64,000 bases of DNA from JARRKU01 sp050288425 (GTDB lineage: Bacteria > Desulfobacterota > Desulfobacteria > Desulfobacterales > Desulfosarcinaceae). Shown here piece by piece: positions 8,909 to 18,897 of this stretch (position 1 is the first letter of the stretch; each line of letters starts with the position of its first letter). The translations under genes were made by a program, and so were the position numbers. The stretch is from the NCBI GenBank assembly GCA_050288425.1, contig JBNKDU010000035.1:13257-77256 (forward strand), given 5' to 3'. A model generated the notes under the pieces. That model did no database searches and was not told the origin of the DNA. It saw only the letters and a program-made list of their open reading frames with translations.

Positions 8909-10642
8909 ATGTTCAACCGCTACTTCCAGCAGGAACTGAACCAGCTCAAGGATCTGGGCGCCGAGTTCGCCAGGATGCATCCGGCGGTGGCCCCCATGCT
9001 CAGCGGCCTTTCCACCGATCCGGACGTGGAAAGGCTGCTGGAGGGCGTGGCCTTTCTGACCGGACTGATGCGTCAGAAACTGGACGATGATTTTCCCGAA
9101 ATCATCCATGAGCTGTTTCAGTTGATCTGGCCGCACTACCTGCGCCCGCTGGCCTCGACCGCCATCGTGGCCTTCACGCCCAAGACCAGTCTCAAGCGGA
9201 CCGTGCGGGTGCCCAAAGGGGTCCAACTGGCTTCGGAACCCGTGGACGGCACCACCTGTCTGTTCCGGACCAGCTACGACGTGGACGTCCACCCGCTGGT
9301 GCTTCTCGAGGCGGAACTGGTGGAGGAAGCCGGCCGCGCCCCCGCCATCCGCCTGATCCTCGAGCTTCAGGACATGAACCTGGAAGAGTGGCAACCCGAA
9401 TACCTGCGCATCCATCTTGCCGGGGCCCCCACCCAGGCCGCGGATATCTATCTGCTGCTGCGACATTGCCTCAACCGCATCGTGCTACGTCCTCTGGACA
9501 AGGGCACGGAATGCATCCTGTCCGCGGACCAGTTGGCCCCTGTGGGATTCGGCTCCCGGGAAGACCTGATTCCATACCCTTCCCAATCTCTTCCGGGATA
9601 CCGCATCCTCCAGGAGTATTTCATTCTCCCGGAGAAATTTCTCTTCCTGGATCTGAAAGGCTGGTCGCGTTGGATCGACCGGGGCGCCGGCAATCGGTTC
9701 GAGATCCGCTTCGAGTTGACGAAACTGCCGTTCACCCCTCCGCGGGTGCGCCGGGACAGGTTCGAATTGTGCGCCACGCCGGTAATCAATCTGTTTTCCC
9801 ACGATGCAGATCCCATCCGTCTCGATCATCGCCAAAGCGAGTACCTCGTGCGGCCGGCGGGCAGCGACGGCGAGAACTTTCAAGTCTATAACGTCGACAA
9901 AGTCACCGGTTTCGTTCAGGGTACGGCCCGGGAAAGAACCTACATCCCCTTCGAGATGTTTGCGCCCAACCCCGACGCCGCGCCCGTCTATCATGTCAAG
10001 ATCCGGCGTTCACCGGTGCATCACCGGTTCGATTTCTATCTCTCGGTGGCCTATCGTTCCGGCGCGGGCACCCCTCCGCCGGAGACACTGTCGATGCAAT
10101 TGCAGTGTACCAACGGCCTGTTGCCCGAGGGATTGCAGGTGGGCGACATCCGCCATCCCACCAGCAGCACGCCGGAGTTCGTGGATTTCAAGAATATCCG
10201 TCCGCCCACATCCACTATCCTGCCGCCCCTGGGTCGCAACCTGCTCTGGCGGTTGGTTTCCCACTTGAACCTGAACTTTCAGTCCCTGGCGAAAGATACC
10301 AATCTCAAGTCGTTGCTGGAGCTGTACAATTTCGAAGAAAACCGGGATCGGCCGACTTTCCTGGCCAATCAGAAACGCATTGCCGGAATCGTGTCGGTCC
10401 AGTCCCGACCGGCCAACCGCCTGATGGATCGATTGATCATGCGGGGCCGGGAAATCCGCATCGAAGCCCGGCAGGATCATTTTGCCGGAGAGGGCGACCT
10501 GTACCTGTTCGGGACGGTTCTCGACCATTTCCTGGGTGCCTGGGCGTCGATGAACACGTTCACCCAGTTGTTTGTCAAAGAAATGCTGAAGGGCGAGGTA
10601 TACCAATGGCCGGCACGAATCGGGGATCACACGCTGATCTGA
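8909..10642 (+). CDS. tssF: TssF, T6SS baseplate protein
   Basis: A 577-aa baseplate wedge protein (VasA/ImpG family). It starts MFNRYFQQELNQLKDLGAEF, with the characteristic YYxxEL-like opening, followed by AEFARMHPAVAPML and VERLLEGVAFLTG, all strong family signatures. The C-terminus ends after FLGAWASMNTFTQL, also typical. Its 3' end overlaps tssG by 37 bases, so the two wedge subunits are probably translationally coupled and made in fixed ratio. Confidence 0.96.
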   Translation: MFNRYFQQELNQLKDLGAEFARMHPAVAPMLSGLSTDPDVERLLEGVAFLTGLMRQKLDDDFPEIIHELFQLIWPHYLRPLASTAIVAFTPKTSLKRTVRVPKGVQLASEPVDGTTCLFRTSYDVDVHPLVLLEAELVEEAGRAPAIRLILELQDMNLEEWQPEYLRIHLAGAPTQAADIYLLLRHCLNRIVLRPLDKGTECILSADQLAPVGFGSREDLIPYPSQSLPGYRILQEYFILPEKFLFLDLKGWSRWIDRGAGNRFEIRFELTKLPFTPPRVRRDRFELCATPVINLFSHDADPIRLDHRQSEYLVRPAGSDGENFQVYNVDKVTGFVQGTARERTYIPFEMFAPNPDAAPVYHVKIRRSPVHHRFDFYLSVAYRSGAGTPPPETLSMQLQCTNGLLPEGLQVGDIRHPTSSTPEFVDFKNIRPPTSTILPPLGRNLLWRLVSHLNLNFQSLAKDTNLKSLLELYNFEENRDRPTFLANQKRIAGIVSVQSRPANRLMDRLIMRGREIRIEARQDHFAGEGDLYLFGTVLDHFLGAWASMNTFTQLFVKEMLKGEVYQWPARIGDHTLI

Positions 10643-11640
10643 CCGCCACCGGCCCGGACCCCGCCCGGGACGATCTGGTGACGACAGGCAGTGCCTTCAA
10701 CTTTTTTCAGGCGATCCGTCTGCTGCGACGGACGGCGGCGGAGACGACGAATCCAAAGACCCTGCAGGATGACCATATTCGCGTTCGTCCGGCGCTGAAC
10801 CTGGCATTCCCGGCGGCCGATATCGAATCCATCCAATTGCAATCCAGCCAGGACCGTCCCCGCTATCTTGTCACGGCCAACTTCCTCGGGCTCTACGGCA
10901 CCTCCTCGCCGCTGCCCACCTTTTATACCGAGGATTTGATCGACGAGGCGGGCCAGGACGAAAGCGTCTCCCGGGATTTTCTCGATGTCATTCACCATCG
11001 GTTGTATCATCTTCTCTTCCAGGGATGGCTGAAATACCGCCTCTTCTTCCAGGTGGCCGAGGAGCGCAACGAAGATTATCTCGAACGCCTCTTCTGCCTG
11101 ATGGGACTGGGGACGCCGGCCCTGCGGGAAAGTATCCCCGATGCCCGCGGGTTGCTGCGCTATATCGGCTTGTTCACCCAATTTCCGCGATCGGGCCAGG
11201 GACTTTGCACCTTGTTGCGGGATGCCCTTGGAGAGGTCCCCATCGACCTGACGCCCTGCATCCGGCGAATGGCCAAGATTCCCCATTCCCAGCGCCTGCG
11301 GATGGGGTTCACCGGGAATCGGCTGGGGCTGGACACCTTCGTCGGCGAAGAAATCGCGGACCGCATGGGCAGGTTCCGGGTTGAGATCGGTCCTCTGACC
11401 CAGGCCGAATTTTTGCGCTTCACCCCGGGAAATTCCGGTTATGCCACGCTGACCACGCTGACCGAACTCTACATCGTCGAGCCCCTCGAATTCGAGGTGG
11501 AACTCATCCTGGCCCACGGGCAGGCGCAGACGGTCTGCCTGGGAGACAGGTTCCGGTCGGTGCTGGGCGTGACCACCTGGGTCTTCTCGGAACCAACCCT
11601 GGGCGAAGTACGCACCCGGTTTTCCGTAAATCGTTCATAG
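10606..11640 (+). CDS. tssG: TssG, T6SS baseplate protein
   Basis: A 344-aa baseplate protein (VasB/ImpH family) that forms the wedge with TssF and TssE. The family opening FNFFQAIRLLRR is present, then FLGLYGTSSPLPTFYTEDL and FLDVIHHRLYHLLFQGW. ATG 10606 was chosen because homology begins just after it. An open frame continues far upstream, but that part is only the tssF coding sequence read in another frame. The gene ends nine bases before clpV. Confidence 0.94.
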   Translation: MAGTNRGSHADLTATGPDPARDDLVTTGSAFNFFQAIRLLRRTAAETTNPKTLQDDHIRVRPALNLAFPAADIESIQLQSSQDRPRYLVTANFLGLYGTSSPLPTFYTEDLIDEAGQDESVSRDFLDVIHHRLYHLLFQGWLKYRLFFQVAEERNEDYLERLFCLMGLGTPALRESIPDARGLLRYIGLFTQFPRSGQGLCTLLRDALGEVPIDLTPCIRRMAKIPHSQRLRMGFTGNRLGLDTFVGEEIADRMGRFRVEIGPLTQAEFLRFTPGNSGYATLTTLTELYIVEPLEFEVELILAHGQAQTVCLGDRFRSVLGVTTWVFSEPTLGEVRTRFSVNRS

Positions 11641-11649
11641 GAGGACGCC

Positions 11650-14283
11650 ATGCTCACCGTGGATATCAAATCGTTGCTGCGACGCCTGAACGGCTATTGT
11701 ACCGGCAGCCTGGAAGGCGCCGCCGGACTCTGCGTCGCGCGGACCCATTACGAGGTCACCGTGGAGCATCTTTTGGTCAAGCTGCTCGGGAATCCCCAGG
11801 CGGACATGGCCATGATCCTGCGCCGGTTCGATCTCGATCCCGGCAAGCTGCTCCAGTCCCTGGAAAACAGCCTGGAAGAGCTGCGTACGGGCAATGCCGG
11901 CAAACCGGTCTTCTCGCCGCTGCTCATGGAATGGATCCAGGAAGCCTGGCTGGTGGCCTCCGTGGACCTGGAGGAGGCCCGTGTGCGTTCGGGCGCCATG
12001 CTGCTGGCCTTCCTGAGCCGCCCCCGCCAGTTGGCCGGGGGCAACGCCACGGAGCGGCTCACCGCCATCAACCGCGAGAGCCTGAAATCCGAATTCTGGA
12101 ACATCGTCAAGGGATCCATGGAGAAGGCGGTCAGGGAATCCGCCGTTGAATCCGAAGCCGGCCCTCCGGGAGAAACAACGGCCATTTCCCGCTTCTGCGA
12201 AGATTTTACCGCCAAGGCCGCGGCCGGAGGCATCGATCCGGTCTTCGGCCGCGACAACGAGATTCGCCAGATGGTGGACATCCTGGCCCGGCGCCGGAAG
12301 AACAATCCCATCGTGGTGGGCGAAGCCGGCGTGGGCAAGACCGCCGTCGTCGAGGGCCTGGCCCTGCGCATCGTCGAAGGCGACGTACCCGAGATGCTGC
12401 GGGACGTCTCCATCATCGGCCTGGACATGGGGCTTTTGCAGGCTGGGGCCGGCATGAAAGGCGAGTTTGAGAACCGCCTCAAATCGGTGATCAACGAGAT
12501 TAAATCGTCTGAAAAACCGATGATTCTTTTTATCGACGAGGCCCACACCCTCATCGGCGCCGGCGGTTCCGCCGGCATGGGCGATGCGGCCAACCTGCTC
12601 AAACCGGCCCTGGCCCGGGGGGAACTCCGCACCGTGGCAGCCACCACCTGGTCGGAGTACAAGAAGTATTTCGAAAAGGACGCCGCCCTGGCGAGGCGGT
12701 TTCAACTGGTGAAGCTGGACGAACCCTCGGAAGAGATCGCCAAGTTGATCCTGCGGGGATTGAAGCCCAAGTACGAAGCCGCTCACGATGTGGTGGTTCG
12801 CGACGACGCCATCGAAGCGGCGGCCGAGCTTTCCAGCCGCTATATCTCCGGACGTCAATTGCCGGACAAGGCCGTGGATCTTCTGGATACCGCCGCCGCG
12901 CGGGTGAAGATCCTGCTGACGGCCAAACCCGATGCCATCGAGGACCAGGAGCGGCGCAGACAGGCGCTGGAACGCGAGTTGGCGGCCATCGCCCGGGACA
13001 AGCTTCACGGAATCGCCGTGGATGCCGAACGCGAAAACCAGTTGCAGGCCCAATTGCAGACCACGGATACCATGGTGTCGGAACTGACGGAACGCTGGCG
13101 CAAGGAGCAGGCTTCGGCCCGGGAGGTGATCGACCTGCGCGGCCAACTGGTGCAGAGCCGAATGGGGGAAGCAACGGATGCGGAGCGATCCCCCGAAGAG
13201 ATCCAGGCCGACCTGGAATCGGCCGTCGCCGAATTGGCCGCTATCCAGGGAGAGACCAGCCTGGTGCGGACCGAAGTCGATCCGGACGTGGTGGCCAAGG
13301 TGGTTTCGGACTGGACCGGTATTCCGCTGGGGCGCGTCATGCGCGACCAGGCCCGCAGCATCCTGGATCTGGAAGACAATCTGCGCAAACGGATCAAAGG
13401 CCAGGACCAGGCCCTGGCCGCCATCGCCCGGGTCATCAAATCCGCCAAATCGGGCATCAAGGACCCGGATCAACCCCTGGGCATTTTCCTGCTGGTCGGC
13501 CCCAGCGGCGTCGGCAAGACCGAAACCGGATTGGCCATGGCCGACCTGCTCTTCGGCGGCGAAAACTTCATGGCGACCATCAACATGAGCGAGTTCCAGG
13601 AGAAGCACACCGTCAGCCGTCTGATCGGTTCGCCGCCGGGGTATGTGGGCTACGGAGAAGGCGGCGTGCTCACCGAGGCGGTGCGCCAGCGCCCCTATTC
13701 GGTGGTATTGCTGGATGAAGTGGAAAAGGGCCATCTGGAGGTGATGAATCTCTTCTACCAGGTATTCGACAAGGGCAAGATGGCCGACGGCGAAGGTCGG
13801 GACATCGACTTCAAGAATACGGTGATTTTCATGACCAGCAACCTGGCCACCGACATCATCACCGAGATGACCGCCGGAGACGAACCCGTCGAAGCGGAAG
13901 TCCTCGCGGCCGCCATCCGCCCGCTGCTCAGCAACCATTTCAAGCCGGCGCTGCTGGCCCGCATGAACGTGATTCCTTACTTGACCCTGCCGCCGGAGGT
14001 CTTGCAGGACATCGTGGTGTTGAAAATGAACAAGCTGGCAAGGCGTATGGCCGACACCCATAAAATCAAACTGAGCTATGGCGACGAGGTGGTGGCGCAG
14101 ATCGCCGAGCGTTGTACCGAAGTGGAAACCGGCGCCCGCAACATCGACTATATCATGAGCGGCACCATCCTTCCGCGCATGTCCCAGGAGATTCTGGCCT
14201 GCATGACCGAAGGAGAGTTGCCGGCCGAGGTCCGGCTCGATGTCGGAAAGGACGGGACGTTCGGCGTCGATTTTCGCCGCTGA
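11650..14283 (+). CDS. clpV: ClpV (TssH), T6SS sheath-recycling AAA+ ATPase
   Basis: A hexameric AAA+ unfoldase that dismantles contracted TssB/TssC sheath. The 877-aa sequence has a Clp N-domain, a first AAA module with Walker A GEAGVGKT (about residues 222-229) and FIDEAHTLIGAGG, a coiled-coil middle region (about 420-500), and a second AAA module with GPSGVGKTE (about 617-625) and VVLLDEVEKGH. The middle and N-terminal regions match TIGR-type ClpV rather than ClpB by context. A strong AGGAGG ribosome site precedes ATG 11650. Confidence 0.96.
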   Translation: MLTVDIKSLLRRLNGYCTGSLEGAAGLCVARTHYEVTVEHLLVKLLGNPQADMAMILRRFDLDPGKLLQSLENSLEELRTGNAGKPVFSPLLMEWIQEAWLVASVDLEEARVRSGAMLLAFLSRPRQLAGGNATERLTAINRESLKSEFWNIVKGSMEKAVRESAVESEAGPPGETTAISRFCEDFTAKAAAGGIDPVFGRDNEIRQMVDILARRRKNNPIVVGEAGVGKTAVVEGLALRIVEGDVPEMLRDVSIIGLDMGLLQAGAGMKGEFENRLKSVINEIKSSEKPMILFIDEAHTLIGAGGSAGMGDAANLLKPALARGELRTVAATTWSEYKKYFEKDAALARRFQLVKLDEPSEEIAKLILRGLKPKYEAAHDVVVRDDAIEAAAELSSRYISGRQLPDKAVDLLDTAAARVKILLTAKPDAIEDQERRRQALERELAAIARDKLHGIAVDAERENQLQAQLQTTDTMVSELTERWRKEQASAREVIDLRGQLVQSRMGEATDAERSPEEIQADLESAVAELAAIQGETSLVRTEVDPDVVAKVVSDWTGIPLGRVMRDQARSILDLEDNLRKRIKGQDQALAAIARVIKSAKSGIKDPDQPLGIFLLVGPSGVGKTETGLAMADLLFGGENFMATINMSEFQEKHTVSRLIGSPPGYVGYGEGGVLTEAVRQRPYSVVLLDEVEKGHLEVMNLFYQVFDKGKMADGEGRDIDFKNTVIFMTSNLATDIITEMTAGDEPVEAEVLAAAIRPLLSNHFKPALLARMNVIPYLTLPPEVLQDIVVLKMNKLARRMADTHKIKLSYGDEVVAQIAERCTEVETGARNIDYIMSGTILPRMSQEILACMTEGELPAEVRLDVGKDGTFGVDFRR

Positions 14284-14362
14284 AAAGCCGGAACGGTAAA
14301 TTATCGCCATCGGACCGTCGGCGACCGAACGGTTCGGCGGCCTGCCCGCAAGGAGAACGGGG

Positions 14363-16645
14363 ATGTCTGCTCACAATGAAAGACGGTACACTTTCGTGTC
14401 CGACGCGAAGCCCGAGGATACCTTCACGGTGGTGCGCTTCACCGGTCACGAGTCGATCTCGCAACCGTATCGCTTCGATATCGTCGTGGCCACGGCGGAT
14501 GCCGAGATCGATTTGCGGTCCATGCTGCAGAGCGCCGTCCGATTCGTGATTCATCGCGGCGACCTGGATGACCGGGTGTTTCATGGGATTCTGGCCGAAT
14601 TCGAACAGATGGAGGAGTCCGGGGATTTCGTCATTTACAAGGCCGTATTGGTGCCGAGACTGTGGAATGCCGGTCTCTACATCGAAAACCAGCTCTTTCT
14701 GGAGAAAAATGTCGAAGAGATCATCACGGACGTGCTTCAGCAGACGCGGCTGACGGGTCAGGACTATGAATTCCGGCTCACCGGCACCTACACCTCCTGG
14801 GAATATATCTGCCAGTGGCGTGAAACGGACCTGAACTTCATCCATCGCTGGATGGAGCGGGAAGGAATATACTACTATTTCGTGGAGGAAGACGGAAACG
14901 AGAAGATCATTCTCACCGACAGCTCCACCTCCCATGAGAATATCGGCGCGGAACACCAGCTGCCTTTTTCTCCTCCCAGCGGTACGGTGCCCCGGGATCA
15001 GGAAGTCATCGAAACCCTCGTATGCCGGCAGAGCCGGTTGCCCAACAAGGTGATCCTGAACGATTATAACTATCGCCGGCCCTCCCTGGAATTGCGGGCG
15101 GAAGTCACGGTGGACGCCGATGCCCACGGGGATGTCTACTTCTACGGCGAACATTTCAAGCTTCCCGAGGAGGGGCAGCAGCTGGCGCAGATCCGGGCCG
15201 AAGAACTCTTGTGCCGGGCCTGCGTCTATACGGGGGAATCCACCGCCGCCAACCTGAGCGCCGGCCATTTGTTCGAACTCCAGGATCACTTCCGCGAGAG
15301 CCACAACCAGCAATACCTGATCCTCGAAGTGGACCATTCGGGCCGCCAGGCCATCGCCCGGCTGGCCGGGCAGCGTGCCGATACCAGTGCGGAAGAGCAG
15401 ACCATGGCGTACCGCAACCGCTTTACGGCCATTCCGGCAGGCGTTCAATTCCGGCCGGAACGCCGGGCGGCAAAGCCCAGATTTTTCGGCACCCTCAATG
15501 CCACGGTGGATGCCTCGGGAAGCGGAGAATATGCGGAAATCGACGACCAGGGGCGCTACAAGGTGATCCTGCCCTTCGATCGGAGCGGCAACGACGGGGG
15601 ACGGGCATCGCGATGGATACGCATGGCGCAGCCGTATGCCGGCAACAACTTCGGCATGCATTTCCCCTTGCACCGTGGCACGGAAGTGTTGCTTACCTTC
15701 GTCGACGGGGACCCGGACCGTCCCATCATCGCCGGGTCGGTGCCCAATCCGGAAAATGCCAGCCCGGTCAGCAGCACCAACCAGACCCAGTCCATGATCC
15801 GCACCGGCGGGGGCAATCAGATCAAGTTCGAGGACACTGCCGGCGCCCAACTGATCCGCCTGGATTCGCCCCATTCCAAGTCCTATTTCAGAATCGGTTC
15901 GACCAATTCCAATCCACCGGGAATCGATGTGGGCAGCGACGGGCAGATGACCACCACCGTCGGCGGTCATGTCGTGACCAAGGTCGGCAAAGACTATACC
16001 TGCACCATCGAGGGCAAACAGCACAAGATCACCACGGGGGAAGTGCAGTACGAGTTCAACAGCAATGCCCATAAAATCACCCGCGGCAATTCGAAAGAAG
16101 AAGTCTATGGCAACAAAGAATCGATTACAAAAGGCAATACCACGGAGACATACATCGGGGACAAGAAATCCTTCATGAGCGGCAGCACCAACGAGACATT
16201 TAAAGGCGACAAGGTCTCCGCCGCCCTGGCCGGCACGGCCGAACTCTTCGTGGGCGCCAAGTACGCCACGGCCGTGGCCGCCACCAACGAAAATTTCGGC
16301 GGAATCAAGACCGGCATCAATGCCTCGGTCAAGTTCGAAGAGTCCAAGGGACCGGACCTCAACAAGGCGGTCACCAAGACCATCGACGCCAAGGCCAAGA
16401 TCGACTTGAAATGCGGCGCCAGTCATATCAGCATCACGCCGGCTTCCATCGAACTCAAGTGCGGCGGGGCGAAGATGACCCTCAGCCAGGGTGGAGACAT
16501 CATCGTCCGCGGCAATCGCTTCGACGTGACCCCGCGATCCAACATGCAGGTGCATTGCGGCGGCACCAAGGTCAAGATTACGGGAAGCAAGTTTTTCGTG
16601 CATGCATCCAGCGTCGACATGCCCGATCGCACCAACCAGGGATGA
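14363..16645 (+). CDS. vgrG: VgrG1 (TssI), T6SS spike protein
   Basis: A 760-aa trimeric spike protein. The N-terminal gp27-like region is visible (FTGHESISQPYRFDI at about residues 30-45, then VEEIITDVLQQTRL and YICQWRETDLNFIHRWME). The gp5-type OB domain starts about residue 380 (GTLNATVDASG...), with RWIRMAQPYAGNNFGMHFPL and HRGTEVLLTFVDGDPDRP. A long beta-helix with repeated short Gly/Lys/Glu strands follows, then a tail with alternating SIELKCGG and GDIIVRGN motifs. No separate enzymatic C-terminal domain was recognised. Its stop overlaps the next ATG (ATGA), tying it to the first accessory module. Confidence 0.95.
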   Translation: MSAHNERRYTFVSDAKPEDTFTVVRFTGHESISQPYRFDIVVATADAEIDLRSMLQSAVRFVIHRGDLDDRVFHGILAEFEQMEESGDFVIYKAVLVPRLWNAGLYIENQLFLEKNVEEIITDVLQQTRLTGQDYEFRLTGTYTSWEYICQWRETDLNFIHRWMEREGIYYYFVEEDGNEKIILTDSSTSHENIGAEHQLPFSPPSGTVPRDQEVIETLVCRQSRLPNKVILNDYNYRRPSLELRAEVTVDADAHGDVYFYGEHFKLPEEGQQLAQIRAEELLCRACVYTGESTAANLSAGHLFELQDHFRESHNQQYLILEVDHSGRQAIARLAGQRADTSAEEQTMAYRNRFTAIPAGVQFRPERRAAKPRFFGTLNATVDASGSGEYAEIDDQGRYKVILPFDRSGNDGGRASRWIRMAQPYAGNNFGMHFPLHRGTEVLLTFVDGDPDRPIIAGSVPNPENASPVSSTNQTQSMIRTGGGNQIKFEDTAGAQLIRLDSPHSKSYFRIGSTNSNPPGIDVGSDGQMTTTVGGHVVTKVGKDYTCTIEGKQHKITTGEVQYEFNSNAHKITRGNSKEEVYGNKESITKGNTTETYIGDKKSFMSGSTNETFKGDKVSAALAGTAELFVGAKYATAVAATNENFGGIKTGINASVKFEESKGPDLNKAVTKTIDAKAKIDLKCGASHISITPASIELKCGGAKMTLSQGGDIIVRGNRFDVTPRSNMQVHCGGTKVKITGSKFFVHASSVDMPDRTNQG

Positions 16646-18891
16646 CCGGGCCTTTCGAAAAAGACAGCGTAAAGATGGAAATCGTCAATAACACACCGTT
16701 TTTATTTGCCTATCTTCCGGGTCGGGTCGGCTTTCCGGGCCATTCGCTGACCCTTCTGGTCAAGGCGACCTTCGATCTGACCGACGAGGGCCGGTGCGAA
16801 GTCGCCGCCGAACAGCGCTACCCCACGGGAGACGAACTCTACCCGGACGATGACGAAGGCGGCGGCAGTCTTCGATATGCCTCGGATTTCGCCTTCTTCA
16901 AGCCGCGGGCCGACCTGTCGCTGGTGGGGAAATGCCATGCCCCCGAGGGGAGGGAAGTCCCGGTGTGCACGGTCTCCTTCGGCGTGGGAGGGTACACCCG
17001 ATCGGCCCTGGTTTACGGTCATCGCTTCTGGCAGGGTCTGACTTTCAGCACCAGCGCGCCCGAGCCGTTTGCGAAGATGGATCTGCGTTACGAGAACTGC
17101 TATGGCGGGCCCGGATTCGCTCCCAATCCCGTGGGCCGCGGGTATGGCGCCACCAAAGGCCACCGGCGGCCGCTGCCCAACGTCGAAGACCCGGACCAGA
17201 CCGTGGATCTGCCGGGTTATCGCCCGAAGCCGGCCGGCTTCGGGCCGATCCACCCCGAGTGGCGATCGCGGGCAGCCAAAATGGGCAGTTATGGCGGAGG
17301 CTGGGTCAAGGAGCGCTGGCCCTGGTTTGCCGAGGATTTCGACTGGTCTTATTTCAACGCCGCCCCCGAGCCGTTGCAGGTCGAAGGGTATCTGCAAGGG
17401 GACGAAATCATCTCCCTCGAAAACCTGCATCCCTTCCGGAGCCGGTACCAGGCGCCCCTGCCGGCCTTGAGAATGCGCATGTTCACCCGTGTCGTGGATC
17501 TTCGCAACCCATCGCCGGTCTTCGGGGAAGTTCCCCTGAAGCTGGACACCCTGTGGGTCGATACCGATGCGGTCCAACTGGTCCTGGTCTGGCGGGGGGT
17601 CATCGCCGTTTCCGGCGAGGACTATCCCGAAGTAGAGCACCTGTTCATCACATCCGAACCCCTCGACCAGCCGCCGGCGTCCCTGGAGGCCATGCAGCAT
17701 CTTTTCGTCGAGGTGTTGGCCGAAAACGAAAAGGAATTCGAACTGACCCCCCTGGAACCACCCGAGGAGGTTGAAACGGAGCCGGTGGATTTGCAGGCCG
17801 TCGAACAGGCGCTGCAGGAATCCCGGGAACAGATGCGCAAGATCATGCAGGCCGCCGGCCTGGACCCGCCGGCGGAAGAGGGGGAGGCCGCCGCACCCCT
17901 CTCCCCGGAGGAAGCCGGGATCCTGGAGCGCCTGGGCGTCGATCTTCCCGTCGACCCCCCGCCCCTCACACGGGAAGGCGTCGTCGCGGGCATCGCCTCC
18001 GGAAAGAACTTCGCCGGCGAGGATTTGCGCGGATTGGACCTGTCCGGTCTGGACCTGCGGCAGGCAGGCTTTCCTTCGGCCATCCTGGCCGGAACGAATC
18101 TCAGCCGATCCAAATTGATCGATGTCGATCTGGGCGGTGCCGATCTTTCCGGCGCCGACCTGACCAGGGCCGATCTTCGCAGCGCCATGTTGCGGGATGC
18201 CGACCTGACCGGTGCCTGCCTGCGGCATGCGGATCTGGCCGGGGCGGACCTTGCGGACGCCATTTTCGATGAAGCCGTTCTGACCGAAGCATGCCTGCGG
18301 GGCTGCAAGGCCGAAGGGACCAGTTTCAGTGCTGCCCAGGCGGACCGTTCCGATTTTTCCGAAGCCTGCTGCCACTCGGCGGACTTCGGCGGCAGCCGCC
18401 TGAAATGCGCCGTGTTTCGGAATGCCGATCTGTCCCAGGCCAGCCTGGAGAATGCCGTTGGGCTGGGCATCGACCTGGCCGGAGCCAAACTGACCGGCCT
18501 GCGCGCTTCCGGCAGTACCGACCTGAGCATGGGCCGCTTCCGCGGCGTTGCGGCCGCCGGGTCCATTTGGGAAGAGGCCGTGATCAATGGCGCCGATTTC
18601 CGATTTGCCGATCTCGAAGGCGCCAATTTCGCTTCCGCCTGCCTCGTGGAGGCCGATTTCTCCTGCGCCAACCTGAAATTCGCCCGCCTGTCAAAATCGG
18701 CCTTGGGGCAGGCCAGGTGCGTCAGTGTCAACCTGTTCCAGGCGGCGCTGGAGAAGACCGATTTGACCGAAACCGACCTTCGGGCGGCCAACATCTATGG
18801 CGCCGAATTGCTCGATGCCATTCTCCTGGGCACGCGCCTGGACGGGGCCGACTTGTCGATGACCAAACTCTCGGGCCGGGCGGGCGGGTGA
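16642..18891 (+). CDS. DUF2169 protein fused to pentapeptide repeats, module copy 1
   Basis: A 749-aa two-part protein. Residues about 10-350 form a DUF2169 domain (MEIVNNTPF start, RPKPAGFGPIHPEWRSRA, WPWFAEDFDWSYFNAAPE, LDTLWVDTDAVQLVLVWRG). In Agrobacterium a DUF2169 protein is an adaptor that stabilises a DUF4150-carrying T6SS effector. After an acidic linker with LQAVEQALQESREQ, residues about 443-749 are pentapeptide repeats of the A(D/N)LxX type, predicted to form a square beta-solenoid. ATG 16642 overlaps the vgrG1 stop; an alternative ATG at 16675 aligns better with the homologue at 25312. The solenoid may be a scaffold or spike-side extension; that is inference. Confidence 0.88.
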   Translation: MTGPFEKDSVKMEIVNNTPFLFAYLPGRVGFPGHSLTLLVKATFDLTDEGRCEVAAEQRYPTGDELYPDDDEGGGSLRYASDFAFFKPRADLSLVGKCHAPEGREVPVCTVSFGVGGYTRSALVYGHRFWQGLTFSTSAPEPFAKMDLRYENCYGGPGFAPNPVGRGYGATKGHRRPLPNVEDPDQTVDLPGYRPKPAGFGPIHPEWRSRAAKMGSYGGGWVKERWPWFAEDFDWSYFNAAPEPLQVEGYLQGDEIISLENLHPFRSRYQAPLPALRMRMFTRVVDLRNPSPVFGEVPLKLDTLWVDTDAVQLVLVWRGVIAVSGEDYPEVEHLFITSEPLDQPPASLEAMQHLFVEVLAENEKEFELTPLEPPEEVETEPVDLQAVEQALQESREQMRKIMQAAGLDPPAEEGEAAAPLSPEEAGILERLGVDLPVDPPPLTREGVVAGIASGKNFAGEDLRGLDLSGLDLRQAGFPSAILAGTNLSRSKLIDVDLGGADLSGADLTRADLRSAMLRDADLTGACLRHADLAGADLADAIFDEAVLTEACLRGCKAEGTSFSAAQADRSDFSEACCHSADFGGSRLKCAVFRNADLSQASLENAVGLGIDLAGAKLTGLRASGSTDLSMGRFRGVAAAGSIWEEAVINGADFRFADLEGANFASACLVEADFSCANLKFARLSKSALGQARCVSVNLFQAALEKTDLTETDLRAANIYGAELLDAILLGTRLDGADLSMTKLSGRAGG

Positions 18892-18897
18892 GCAACC

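Noticed and set aside
10105..10605. Upstream extension of tssG inside tssF
   Set aside because: This part is out-of-frame tssF; tssG homology begins after ATG 10606.
11635..14310. Long minus-strand open frame of about 890 codons opposite clpV
   Set aside because: It mirrors clpV codon structure, has no ribosome site or known motif, and clpV on the plus strand is complete and canonical.
14153..16603. Long minus-strand open frame of about 816 codons opposite vgrG1
   Set aside because: Antisense shadow of a GC-rich gene; composition rich in His, Gly and Val without domain signals.
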